From: Virgibacillus natechei
GTDB taxonomy: Bacteria > Bacillota > Bacilli > Bacillales > Amphibacillaceae
NCBI RefSeq assembly: GCF_026013645.1
Contig: NZ_CP110224.1
Coordinates: 2,232,001 to 2,296,000, forward strand
DNA: 64,000 bases
Direction of reading: 5' to 3'
Under the pieces are notes generated by a model. The model saw nothing but the letters and a program-made list of their open reading frames with translations. It did not search any database and was not told where the DNA came from. Positions 45,802-54,120 of the stretch are shown here, piece after piece. Every line of letters starts with the position of its first letter. Within the stretch, counting starts at the first letter, position 1. Position numbers and translations under genes: made by a program.

Positions 45802-46830
45802 TTATGAAATTTTGACTTTTTGGTGAATGTAACTTCCAATATACGTTGATAAGTCCACGATACGTTTCGAATAACCCCATTCATTATCATACCAAGCTAA
45901 AACTTTTACTTTATTATCTTCCATAACAATTGTCGATAAGCCATCGACAATCGCTGAATAATCGGTTGTTGTATAATCAATAGATACTAGCGGGGCATCA
46001 CTGTATTGAACAATACCTTTTAACTCATTTTCAGATGCCTGTTTAAATGCCTGATTAATGGAGTCAACCGTTACATAATCTTCTACATCGACTACTAAAT
46101 CTATTAACGAAACATTTGTGGTTGGTACTCTTAATGCCGCTCCGTGTAATTTTCCATCCAAATGTGGCATTACCTCACCAATTGCTTTTGCCGCACCTGT
46201 AGATGTTGGAATAATAGATTGCGTGCATCCGCGAGCACGACGTAGATCCTTGTGTGGATTATCTAAATTATTTTGGTCATTTGTAATAGCATGGACTGTC
46301 GTCATCATACCACTTGTTACTTTAAAATTATCATCCAAAACTTTCATTACTGGTGCTAAACAATTCGTTGTACAGGAGGCATTAGAAATCACGTCATCTT
46401 TTTCTGGGTGATACGTTTCCTCGTTAACACCTACAACAATTGTGTTGTCAACCTGTTTACCTGGTGCTGTAATAATGACTTTTTTGGCACCTGCCTGGAT
46501 GTGTAAGCCAGCAGTTTCTTTTGTTTTAAATTTGCCTGTCGCTTCAATTACGATATCGATATCTAGCTGTTTCCACGGAAGCTTTTCCGGTTCACGCGAA
46601 TTTACGATCATAACCTTTTTATCATTGATTGCCAGTTCGTTATCAAACGCTTTCACTTCTTTGGTAAAAATTCCATGCACACTATCATATTTAATTAAAT
46701 GGGCAAGGGTTTCTGGAGGATGGCTTGCATTAATCGCAACAACCTCTAAATTATCATCCGTAATTGCCTGACGAAATACCATTCGCCCAATACGACCAAA
46801 TCCATTAATAGCAACGCGGGTTTTATTCAT
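45802..46830 (-). CDS. gapB: Glyceraldehyde-3-phosphate dehydrogenase, gluconeogenic (GapB)
   Basis: Interconverts 1,3-bisphosphoglycerate and glyceraldehyde-3-phosphate; GapB-type enzymes prefer NADP and work in gluconeogenesis. The 342-residue protein has the NAD(P)-binding start VAINGFGRIGRMVFRQ, the catalytic SNASCTTNCLAP and WYDNEWGYSKR. It is called GapB rather than GapA from its location beside the dnaB/nrdR cluster and the two perfect CcpN boxes upstream. AGGAGGATTA precedes the ATG. Confidence 0.95.
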   Translation of the reverse strand: MNKTRVAINGFGRIGRMVFRQAITDDNLEVVAINASHPPETLAHLIKYDSVHGIFTKEVKAFDNELAINDKKVMIVNSREPEKLPWKQLDIDIVIEATGKFKTKETAGLHIQAGAKKVIITAPGKQVDNTIVVGVNEETYHPEKDDVISNASCTTNCLAPVMKVLDDNFKVTSGMMTTVHAITNDQNNLDNPHKDLRRARGCTQSIIPTSTGAAKAIGEVMPHLDGKLHGAALRVPTTNVSLIDLVVDVEDYVTVDSINQAFKQASENELKGIVQYSDAPLVSIDYTTTDYSAIVDGLSTIVMEDNKVKVLAWYDNEWGYSKRIVDLSTYIGSYIHQKVKIS

Positions 46831-46846
46831 CTGTAATCCTCCTGTA

Positions 46847-46857
46847 TGTGTTATACT
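46847..46857 (-). promoter_or_regulatory. CcpN box 1 upstream of gapB
   Basis: TGTGTTATACT (plus strand) is a perfect match to the CcpN consensus TRTGHYATAYW. It lies just upstream of the gapB ribosome site and forms a 12-bp inverted repeat with box 2. Confidence 0.8.
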
Positions 46858-46879
46858 TAATTTATTATTTTATATTATT

Positions 46880-46890
46880 AGTATAACACA
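46880..46890 (-). promoter_or_regulatory. CcpN box 2 overlapping the gapB -10 region
   Basis: The minus strand reads TGTGTTATACT, again a perfect CcpN match, and its TATACT is the likely -10 of gapB. A third, imperfect site (TGTGTCATC) lies about ten bases further upstream near the -35. CcpN represses gapB under glycolytic conditions in B. subtilis. Confidence 0.8.
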
Positions 46891-46932
46891 TTGGCATCAA
46901 AATGTGTCATCAATTTTAATATTTTCTTTCTT

Positions 46933-47012
46933 ATATAACTTGGCTTATTAGTAAGCTTATGGAGAAAAACCTTAGTGACACTTATGCTGTAGGAAAGTTT
47001 CATTCCTATTTC
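46933..47012 (+). repeat. Dispersed intergenic repeat, copy E
   Basis: It has the blocks ATAACTTGGCTTATTAG, TAAGCTTATGGAGAAAAACC and ACACTTATGCTGTAGGAAAG. It lies between gapB and the coaE terminator. Confidence 0.68.
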
Positions 47013-47013
47013 C

Positions 47014-47053
47014 CAAAAATAATAGGCCAAACGAATAACTCTCGTATGGCCTA
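47014..47053 (-). terminator. Terminator of polA-mutM-coaE
   Basis: TAGGCCA plus ACGA (47023-47034) pairs with TCGT plus TGGCCTA (47042-47053). ATTATTTTTGG follows on the minus strand. Confidence 0.82.
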
Positions 47054-47077
47054 CTTTCTATTTCTTTTACTTCTATC

Positions 47078-47677
47078 CTAAACTGTTTCCCATTCTTTTA
47101 ATAATTCCTCCAGCTGTTTATAAGATTCCTGTTTAGTACCGTTATTATCGATAAATGCATCTGCTTTTTTCGCTTTTTCTTTAATGGGTATTTGGGATTG
47201 AATGCGCTGGTTTGCTTCTTCCTCTGTATAACCATCTCGTTTCATCAAGCGATTTAATTGCACTTCTTCATCAACATAAACAACTAAGGTTTTATCAACA
47301 AAATGAGGTAATTGACTTTCGAATAATAAAGGGATATCTAAAACAACACATGCAGCTCCTGATTTCACATATGCATCTCTTTGCTCAAGCATTTCTTCTC
47401 TAACTGCTGGATGCACAATACGGTTAAGTTGTTTGCGTTTTTTTTCATCAGCAAATATGATTGAACCTAGCTTTTCACGATCCAATGTTTTATCATCTTG
47501 CAAGATCTCGTGGCCAAACGCCTCAACAATTTTGTCATATGCTTTTTCCCCAGGCCGAACAACATCTCTTGAGATTTTATCTGCATCAACTACTGGTATA
47601 TTAAAATCATCGAACATGGAGGAAACAGTACTTTTTCCAGTTGCAATACTACCTGTTAATCCGATTATTAGCGTCAT
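47078..47677 (-). CDS. coaE: Dephospho-CoA kinase
   Basis: Catalyses the last step of coenzyme A synthesis, phosphorylating the ribose 3'-OH of dephospho-CoA. The 199-residue P-loop kinase has GLTGSIATGKST at 6-17, the DADKISRDVV segment, HPAVREEM and the LLFESQLPHF lid region. Length is typical. It ends the polA-mutM-coaE unit. B. subtilis has ytaF between mutM and coaE; here the gap is only 28 bases. Confidence 0.96.
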   Translation of the reverse strand: MTLIIGLTGSIATGKSTVSSMFDDFNIPVVDADKISRDVVRPGEKAYDKIVEAFGHEILQDDKTLDREKLGSIIFADEKKRKQLNRIVHPAVREEMLEQRDAYVKSGAACVVLDIPLLFESQLPHFVDKTLVVYVDEEVQLNRLMKRDGYTEEEANQRIQSQIPIKEKAKKADAFIDNNGTKQESYKQLEELLKEWETV

Positions 47678-47705
47678 TATCTCCCCTCCTTAAAAGATGG
47701 TTCCA

Positions 47706-48533
47706 TTAATTTTTTTGGCAGGTATTGCACACATGTGTACCACGACCGCCAACCTTCATTTTGATAATCATACTTCCACATTTTTTACATGCTTGATTCT
47801 CTTGTCCATAAACAAACAATTCTTGCTGGAACATCCCCATATCCCCTTGTACATCTACATAGGAACGAATAGTAGTACCGCCCTTTTCTACCGCTTCAGC
47901 CAGTGTTTCTATCGTCTGATCCTGAATTGCTTTGATCTCTTTTGGCGTTAATTTACTTGATTGGTTTAATGGATGGATATTTGATTTATATAATGTTTCA
48001 TCAACATAAATGTTACCTAACCCAGCTACAATCGATTGATCCAACAACGCCGATTTAATTACACGATCCGTTTTCTTAAGTCTTTCCGAAAAATAATCAA
48101 AGGTGAATGCTTGATCAAACGGGTCTGGACCAAGCTTATTTAATGGTTTGTTACGCATTTCGTCCCCTTTTTTATGGAGGTGCATGGTACCGAATTTACG
48201 CACATCATTGTAACGAAGCTCCTCATCATCCGTGAATGTAAACGTAACATGTGTATGTTTTTTCAACGGGTCAGCTACGTTATGAACACTATACTTTCCT
48301 TCCATGCGAAGGTGCGAAACAAGTACGTAATCATCTAATTGAAACAATAAGAACTTTCCTTTTCGGGTTATATCCTGAATGGTTTGTCCTGCTAGTAACA
48401 TCTTAAAATGCTCCGCGTCATCTGGTTCCTTTATGATATTGGGCCAATATACCGCCACTTCTTTAACTGTTTTATTTCTAATTAATTGGTTTAATGTTTC
48501 TTTTATTGTTTCTACCTCTGGTAATTCTGGCAT
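47706..48533 (-). CDS. mutM: Formamidopyrimidine-DNA glycosylase (Fpg/MutM)
   Basis: Excises 8-oxoguanine and ring-opened purines and nicks the abasic site. The 275-residue enzyme has the catalytic N-terminal PELPEVETI with Pro2 as nucleophile, the conserved Lys in RKGKFLLF, the helix-two-turn-helix region (DQSIVAGLGNIYVDE) and a C-terminal zinc finger with CKKCGS and CNTCQ. It is directly downstream of polA (14 bases), a base-excision repair pairing conserved in Bacillus. Confidence 0.97.
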   Translation of the reverse strand: MPELPEVETIKETLNQLIRNKTVKEVAVYWPNIIKEPDDAEHFKMLLAGQTIQDITRKGKFLLFQLDDYVLVSHLRMEGKYSVHNVADPLKKHTHVTFTFTDDEELRYNDVRKFGTMHLHKKGDEMRNKPLNKLGPDPFDQAFTFDYFSERLKKTDRVIKSALLDQSIVAGLGNIYVDETLYKSNIHPLNQSSKLTPKEIKAIQDQTIETLAEAVEKGGTTIRSYVDVQGDMGMFQQELFVYGQENQACKKCGSMIIKMKVGGRGTHVCNTCQKN

Positions 48534-48547
48534 GTAAATGGCTCTCC

Positions 48548-51187
48548 TTATTTAGCATCAAACCAGCTGCTTCCATAAGCATAATCGACTTCCAATGGTA
48601 CGATCAATTCGACGGTTTGCTCCATTGCCGCTGGTACTATTTCTTTTAATTTTTCTATTTCCTCTTTTGGTGCTTCAATAATTAATTCATCATGTACTTG
48701 AAGTAGCATACGTGCTTGAAGTTTCTCTTCTTTTAACTTTCCATGAAGATCAATCATTGCTTTCTTTATAATATCAGCAGCACTGCCTTGAATAGGCGTG
48801 TTCATCGCTGTTCGCTCCGAAAAGCTTCGTGTATTAAAATTGCGGCTCGTAATTTCTGGCAAGTACCTTCTACGATTCATTAATGTTGTAACATACCCCT
48901 GGTGCTTTGCTTCTTGGACAATATCTTCCATATACGTTTTTACACCTGGATAACTTTCAAAATACCGTTCAATAAATTGTTTCGCCTCTTTACGTGTTAT
49001 TCCCAAGCTTTGCGAAAGACCATAATCACTTATTCCATACACAATTCCAAAATTAACAGCTTTTGCCTGACGTCGCATATTCGCTGTTATTTCGTCTTTT
49101 CCAACATGGAATACATCCATCGCTGTTTGTGTATGAATATCCACATTGTTTTTAAATGCCGAGATTAGCTTATCATCATTTGCAATATGTGCTAATACCC
49201 GCAGTTCAATCTGTGAATAGTCCGCAGCAAACATGACCCATTCCTTTTCCTCTGGCACAAAGGCCTGACGAATTTTGCGCCCTTCTTGTAATCGAATCGG
49301 GATATTTTGCAGGTTGGGTTCAATGGAACTTAATCTCCCAGTTTGAGTTAATGCTTGATTAAACCGTGTATGGATTTTACTCGTATCATCATTTACAACC
49401 TTTAAAAGCCCTGTGATATACGTAGAGTGTAATTTGCCTAATTGTCGGTACAGAAGCAGTTTCGGTATAATTTCATGCTTATCTTCTAATTGCTCGAGTA
49501 CATCCGCTGCTGTCGAATAACCTGTCTTTGTTTTTTTAATAACTGGCAAGCCCAGCTTTTCAAATAGGATTGGTCCTAATTGTTTCGGTGAATTCAAATT
49601 AAACGTTTCACCAGCTAAATCATAAACTTCTTTTTCCAAATCTTTTAACCGCTGATTAAGGTCCTTGTCCATGTCATGAAGACGATCACGATCAACTCGA
49701 ACACCTGTATGCTCCATTTCTCCCAATATCAATGCAAGTGGCATCTCCAATTCTTGGCATAATTCATATTGTTCGTTCGCTTTTAGTTTATCTTCCATTT
49801 CCTCTTTTAAATAATACAAAATGGAAGCTTTCCGTGCGACGTGTTCTGCTAGCATTGTTTGTTCAGGCACTTTTAATTTTGCGCCTTTACCATATACCTC
49901 TTCATCGTATAATACATCGGTTTTTCCCATTCTATTGCCAATTGCGGGTATATCATGGTTATTATCGGATGGATTAAGCAAGTATGAAGTCAGCAACATA
50001 TCAAATGTAATGCCTTTAATATGAATTCCATGATTTAATAATGCAACCAACGTCTTTTTGGCGTCAAATACGCTCTTCGTTTTGCTGCTGTCTTCCGCCC
50101 AGTCTTTAAATGCATCCGAGTCTAGAGCCACGTCAACAGGTATGAAGTATGCATCGCTTTCATTAACGAGCCCAATTCCATTAATAGATCTCGTATGATA
50201 ATTTTCCGCGATCATTTCAACCACTAATGCTTCGTTCCCGGTGAACATATCAGTAGTTACCTCATGAACAATCGTTAAATCAATTTCTTTTAAAGACCTT
50301 TCATCGCTACCTTCACTGACTGAATCCAAATCAATTCTGCTTAATAAAGATTGAAACTCAAGTTCTTTAAAGACTGTACTTAGTTTCGCTTTTTCATATC
50401 CCTCATAAGCAAGGTCATCGATAGATATGGTTATCGGAGAATCACAGTTAATCGTAACAAGATCTTTACTCATAAATGCGTCCGCTTTATATGTAACCAA
50501 ATTCTCTTTCAATTTTTTCCCTCTAACATCATCAACATGGTTATATACGGATTCTACTGTCCCGTATTGTTTTAATAACTTGGTAGCCGTTTTCTCTCCT
50601 ATCCCTGGAACTCCTGGTATATTATCAGAACTATCCCCCATCAATGCCTTCAAATCAATGATTTGTTCTGGAGAAATTTCCATCTTTTCTTTCATGTATT
50701 CAGGGGTATATCGTTCCACATCAGAAATACCCTTTTTTGTTAGACTTACGGTTACCTTATCAGAAACCAACTGTAGCATATCTTTATCGCCTGATATTAC
50801 GTTAACATTCAAATCATTCTTCTTGCTTTGAGTGGAGAGGGTGCCTATAATGTCATCTGCCTCATACTGCTCTAACTGATAATGTGGGATCTGAAATGCA
50901 TCTAGTAATTCCTTCAGTAACGGAAATTGTTCTGACAATTCAGGAGGCGTTTTCTGGCGGCCACCTTTATATTCTTTATAGGTTTCATGACGAAATGTCG
51001 TTTTCCCAGCATCAAATGCAACAAGGATATGTGTTGGTTCTTCTTCTTCCAAAATTTTAAGTAGCATGGTTGTGAAACCATAAACCGCATTCGTATACAC
51101 CCCTTTATCATTACTTAATAAGGGTAGTGCAAAAAAAGCACGATAAATAACACTATTTCCGTCAATAAGAACGAGTTTGTTCGACAT
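48548..51187 (-). CDS. polA: DNA polymerase I
   Basis: Repair and Okazaki-fragment polymerase. The 879-residue protein has the 5'-3' exonuclease domain (about 1-300: LIDGNSVIYRAFFALP, EADDIIGTLS and the SSDNIPGVPGIGEKTA helix-hairpin), a degenerate 3'-5' exonuclease domain lacking most catalytic acids as in other Bacillus enzymes, and the polymerase domain with DYSQIELRVLAH, RRQAKAVNFGIVYG and QVHDELI. The start at 51187 is eight bases after GGAGG; a longer in-frame start is unsupported. Confidence 0.97.
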   Translation of the reverse strand: MSNKLVLIDGNSVIYRAFFALPLLSNDKGVYTNAVYGFTTMLLKILEEEEPTHILVAFDAGKTTFRHETYKEYKGGRQKTPPELSEQFPLLKELLDAFQIPHYQLEQYEADDIIGTLSTQSKKNDLNVNVISGDKDMLQLVSDKVTVSLTKKGISDVERYTPEYMKEKMEISPEQIIDLKALMGDSSDNIPGVPGIGEKTATKLLKQYGTVESVYNHVDDVRGKKLKENLVTYKADAFMSKDLVTINCDSPITISIDDLAYEGYEKAKLSTVFKELEFQSLLSRIDLDSVSEGSDERSLKEIDLTIVHEVTTDMFTGNEALVVEMIAENYHTRSINGIGLVNESDAYFIPVDVALDSDAFKDWAEDSSKTKSVFDAKKTLVALLNHGIHIKGITFDMLLTSYLLNPSDNNHDIPAIGNRMGKTDVLYDEEVYGKGAKLKVPEQTMLAEHVARKASILYYLKEEMEDKLKANEQYELCQELEMPLALILGEMEHTGVRVDRDRLHDMDKDLNQRLKDLEKEVYDLAGETFNLNSPKQLGPILFEKLGLPVIKKTKTGYSTAADVLEQLEDKHEIIPKLLLYRQLGKLHSTYITGLLKVVNDDTSKIHTRFNQALTQTGRLSSIEPNLQNIPIRLQEGRKIRQAFVPEEKEWVMFAADYSQIELRVLAHIANDDKLISAFKNNVDIHTQTAMDVFHVGKDEITANMRRQAKAVNFGIVYGISDYGLSQSLGITRKEAKQFIERYFESYPGVKTYMEDIVQEAKHQGYVTTLMNRRRYLPEITSRNFNTRSFSERTAMNTPIQGSAADIIKKAMIDLHGKLKEEKLQARMLLQVHDELIIEAPKEEIEKLKEIVPAAMEQTVELIVPLEVDYAYGSSWFDAK

Positions 51188-51268
51188 CCTTATATCCTCC
51201 AATCTAATTGATCCTATCTATAGTTTATCATTGTTGTACCTGCAAAGGAATCATATAAAGCTTCATAT

Positions 51269-51301
51269 TATAAAACACCCTCACAAGGAGGTTGTTTTAT
51301 T
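51269..51301 (-). terminator. Terminator of phoPR
   Basis: ATAAAACA plus CCTC pairs with GAGG plus TGTTTTAT with single bulges. The hairpin includes the last codons of phoR. Confidence 0.65.
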
Positions 51302-52672
51302 ATCTAGATTTTCTCTTGGTAAATATACATGAACAGCTGTCCCTTTATCCAATTCGCTATCAATTGTAATTTCACCACCATGGACTTCAACGATATGTTT
51401 GACGATAGCCAAACCTAAGCCAGTACCACCAGTATTTCTGCTTCGAGCTTTATCTACACGATAAAACCGTTCGAATATACGAGGCAATATCTTTTGCTCC
51501 ATACCCATTCCTGTATCCTCAACCTTAATATGTACATGTTCCTCTGTAGCATCTACTAGTAACGTAACTTCCCCACTGTCCGGCGTATAATGAATAGCAT
51601 TATCTACAAGGTTTATGAATACTTGCTTTATTCTTTCCTTATCAGCAGTGAACGTAATATCCTCAATCTGCATTGTAAAATGTATCTGGTTTTGCTCTGC
51701 TTTATACTTAAGCGCTGGGACCACTTCATTTGCTAAGGCCTTTGTTTGTACTTCAGATAAATCGAGTTGAAAGTCCTCTTTCTCCAAATTAGATAATGAT
51801 AATAAATCTTCAATAAGTAACTGTAACCGATGGCTCTCATTGTATATAATTCCAAGAAATTCATTTCTCGATTGATCATCATCGAACTCACTATCTAGTA
51901 AAGTCTCTGAAAAGCCTTTGATTGATGTAATAGGTGTTTTTAGTTCATGCGAAACATTTGCAACAAAATCTTTACGCATCAACTCAAGTTTTTTCAATTC
52001 TGTTATATCATATAACACAAGTACCGCACCTTTTAACATATTTCGTTCATTAAAAATGGGTGCTCCAACTATCTCCAAATAATGTTTATGAACACCCTTA
52101 TAATGCGTGAAAGCTTCTTTCATCTTTTTTTCATATAAAAATGTGTTTTGTATTGTTTCATGAATGTGTTCATTGTTAATTACTTCATAATAAAGATAAC
52201 CATTGTAATCCTTTGTTGTTTCTCCAAATAAAGAAATAAATTTACGGTTAACAAGATGAATATAGCCTCTTTCGTCAATAAGCACAAGTCCACTTTCTGT
52301 ATTATTGATCACAGAAGACAACTGTTCAGAATGCATTTGCTCCTGGATAGAAAGTTCACTTAAGTTGCGTGCCAATAAATTAACCTTACTGCTTAATTTT
52401 CCGATATCCCCTTGTTCATTATAGTGGAACCTAGCTCTATAATTACCTTTAACCATTTCATCAACGGTTTTCGTGACCTTTTTAATCGGTTTAATATAAG
52501 TAGTGAATATATGAAGCATAAATATTATTAAGATTACATAGGTCGTCAATAGTACAGCACTTAATATAATATAATTATCAGTTAGTAGACTTAATACGAA
52601 TCCTGTACTCACCAGAAGTATTAATACTCCTAAAACATAGCTAAATAATGGTTTTGTAAATAATGCCTTCAT
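51281..52672 (-). CDS. phoR: PhoR-like sensor histidine kinase, minimal sensor
   Basis: Membrane histidine kinase partner of PhoP. The 463 residues contain two adjacent membrane helices (about 12-30 and 35-57), a HAMP linker (about 58-110), a PAS domain (about 116-225), HisKA with phospho-acceptor His242 in SHELKTP, and HATPase_c with INLVDNAIHYT and GTGLGLAIVKH. B. subtilis PhoR is over 100 residues longer because of an extracytoplasmic PDC domain between the two helices; here only about four residues separate them. It overlaps phoP by four bases. Confidence 0.93.
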   Translation of the reverse strand: MKALFTKPLFSYVLGVLILLVSTGFVLSLLTDNYIILSAVLLTTYVILIIFMLHIFTTYIKPIKKVTKTVDEMVKGNYRARFHYNEQGDIGKLSSKVNLLARNLSELSIQEQMHSEQLSSVINNTESGLVLIDERGYIHLVNRKFISLFGETTKDYNGYLYYEVINNEHIHETIQNTFLYEKKMKEAFTHYKGVHKHYLEIVGAPIFNERNMLKGAVLVLYDITELKKLELMRKDFVANVSHELKTPITSIKGFSETLLDSEFDDDQSRNEFLGIIYNESHRLQLLIEDLLSLSNLEKEDFQLDLSEVQTKALANEVVPALKYKAEQNQIHFTMQIEDITFTADKERIKQVFINLVDNAIHYTPDSGEVTLLVDATEEHVHIKVEDTGMGMEQKILPRIFERFYRVDKARSRNTGGTGLGLAIVKHIVEVHGGEITIDSELDKGTAVHVYLPRENLDNKTTSL

Positions 52673-53361
52673 GTTGTTGGATCCTCCAATTTATAACCAA
52701 GTCCCCGTACGGTTTTTATGTACACTGGTTTTTTTGTGTTTGGTTCAATTTTATCTCTTAAATGACTTATATGCACATCGACAATGCGAGTGTCACCAAT
52801 AAAATCATAATCCCAAATCTTATGTAGCAGCTGATCTCTGGATATAACCTTGCCCTTATTATTAGCAAGATAGAAAATAAGTTCAAATTCTTTTCTTGTA
52901 AAAAAAATAAGTTCACCATCCATTTTTGCTTCATATCGTTCAGGATAAATCACTAGATTCCCAATTTGAATTTTTTTGTACATAGGTTGTTGTGGCCGAT
53001 TTGTTCTTCTTAAAATTGCTTTTATACGAGCGACAACCTCTTTAGGGCTAAACGGTTTGGTTAAATAATCGTCTGCCCCAATTTCTAACCCTAATATTTT
53101 ATCATACTCTTCATCTTTTGCTGTTAGCATTAGGATAGCTGTATCAATCTTCTGGGCTCTTAAATGCTTACAAACCTCCACCCCATCCATTTTAGGTAAC
53201 ATTAAATCAAGTATGACCAGATCGTATTCATTTTCTTCCACCTTCTTGACAGCTTCCAATCCATCATAGCTTACATCAGTGAGAAAGCCTGCTTTTTCCA
53301 CATTGTAGCTAATCAATTTAACAATAGATGGTTCATCATCTACAATAAGAATTTTTTGCAT
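52669..53361 (-). CDS. phoP: PhoP-like response regulator (OmpR family)
   Basis: Response regulator of the phosphate-starvation two-component system. The 230-residue protein has a receiver domain with the acidic pocket DDE at 8-10, phospho-acceptor Asp52 in LDLMLPKMDG and Lys in LTAKDEE, then an OmpR-type winged helix (about 130-228) with YDFIGDTRIVDVHISHLR and the TVRGLGYKLE ending. The start is one of two adjacent ATGs (53361 or 53364). Order and operon with phoR match B. subtilis. Confidence 0.95.
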   Translation of the reverse strand: MQKILIVDDEPSIVKLISYNVEKAGFLTDVSYDGLEAVKKVEENEYDLVILDLMLPKMDGVEVCKHLRAQKIDTAILMLTAKDEEYDKILGLEIGADDYLTKPFSPKEVVARIKAILRRTNRPQQPMYKKIQIGNLVIYPERYEAKMDGELIFFTRKEFELIFYLANNKGKVISRDQLLHKIWDYDFIGDTRIVDVHISHLRDKIEPNTKKPVYIKTVRGLGYKLEDPTT

Positions 53362-53445
53362 CATTATAAACCCCACTTCTATAATTAAGACCAACGTATT
53401 TTAATACTATCCTTATCTTACAATGAATGAAAACAAAAGTGAATA

Positions 53446-53472
53446 TAATAAAAGTATGTTAATAAAACTTAA
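53446..53472 (-). promoter_or_regulatory. Candidate PHO box upstream of phoPR
   Basis: On the minus strand TTAAGT, TTAACA and TTATTA follow each other at 10-11 base steps, resembling the TTAACA-type direct repeats bound by PhoP. phoPR is autoregulated in B. subtilis. The region is AT-rich, so this is moderate evidence. Confidence 0.45.
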
Positions 53473-53512
53473 CAAAAATACTACCCAACACGTGGATAGC
53501 ATTTTAAAACTT

Positions 53513-53989
53513 TTAGAAAAAATTTTCTAGTGAGCTTGCTGTCAATGAATTTGGTTTATAAGGTGGAGATACATACAGTTTACCATTCACTATTTCTCCA
53601 CCTTCTTTATCAAATCCAACAACCGATAATGCAACTTTATGATTACTTTCATCAATAGCAATTATTTCAATCGTAAACGTTACCTCTGACTGGTGGTAAA
53701 CTGGATTCGGAAAAGTCATTTCATGCTGTGTGATATGACTCCCTGGGCCAGGCAAGTGCATGGAAATAATAGAAGATACCATCCCAAATAACAGCACAGA
53801 GGGGACGATGGGTTGATTATAGGGTGTTTGTGATGCATAATCATGTTGGATATATAATGGGTTTGCATCATTGGTTAAACCTAAATACAATAGTAAGTCC
53901 TTATCCTCAATAATTTTGACTGCTGTATAAGAATCCCCCACCTTTAATTCATCCAACACCTTGCCCATTCTCCTCTTTTTACCAAGCAA
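53513..53989 (-). CDS. MaoC-like hotdog-fold dehydratase/thioesterase
   Basis: A 158-residue protein of the hotdog superfamily with the MaoC-like pattern: DLLLYLGLTNDANPLYIQHDYA (about 30-51) around the expected Asp/His active site, then the PIVPSVLLFGMVSSII helix and HLPGPGSHITQHEMTFPNPVY. This resembles (R)-specific enoyl-CoA hydratases, although the usual N-D-x-N-x-x-H reads N-D-A-N-P-L-Y here, with Tyr at the His position. The substrate is unknown. It starts at TTG, eight bases after GGAGG, and has a cre-like site upstream. Confidence 0.78.
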   Translation of the reverse strand: MLGKKRRMGKVLDELKVGDSYTAVKIIEDKDLLLYLGLTNDANPLYIQHDYASQTPYNQPIVPSVLLFGMVSSIISMHLPGPGSHITQHEMTFPNPVYHQSEVTFTIEIIAIDESNHKVALSVVGFDKEGGEIVNGKLYVSPPYKPNSLTASSLENFF

Positions 53990-54011
53990 AATGATCACCT
54001 CCAATAAATTA

Positions 54012-54025
54012 TGTAAGCGTTTACT
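54012..54025. promoter_or_regulatory. cre-like catabolite repression site
   Basis: TGTAAGCGTTTACT matches the CcpA cre consensus TGWAANCGNTNWCA except for the last base. It directly follows a TATAAT on the minus strand, where CcpA binding would repress the MaoC-like gene. Confidence 0.55.
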
Positions 54026-54056
54026 ATTATAACAGAAATTTATATACAATTCTATT

Positions 54057-54108
54057 TTATTATAAAAAGAGAGCTTTTTATTACACGTATGGGCAATAAA
54101 AAGCTCTC
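54057..54108 (-). terminator. Terminator of citZ-icd-mdh
   Basis: GAGAGCTTTTTATT pairs with AATAAAAAGCTCTC, followed by TTTTTATAATAAAAT on the minus strand, just after mdh. Confidence 0.87.
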
Positions 54109-54120
54109 ACTAATAATTTC

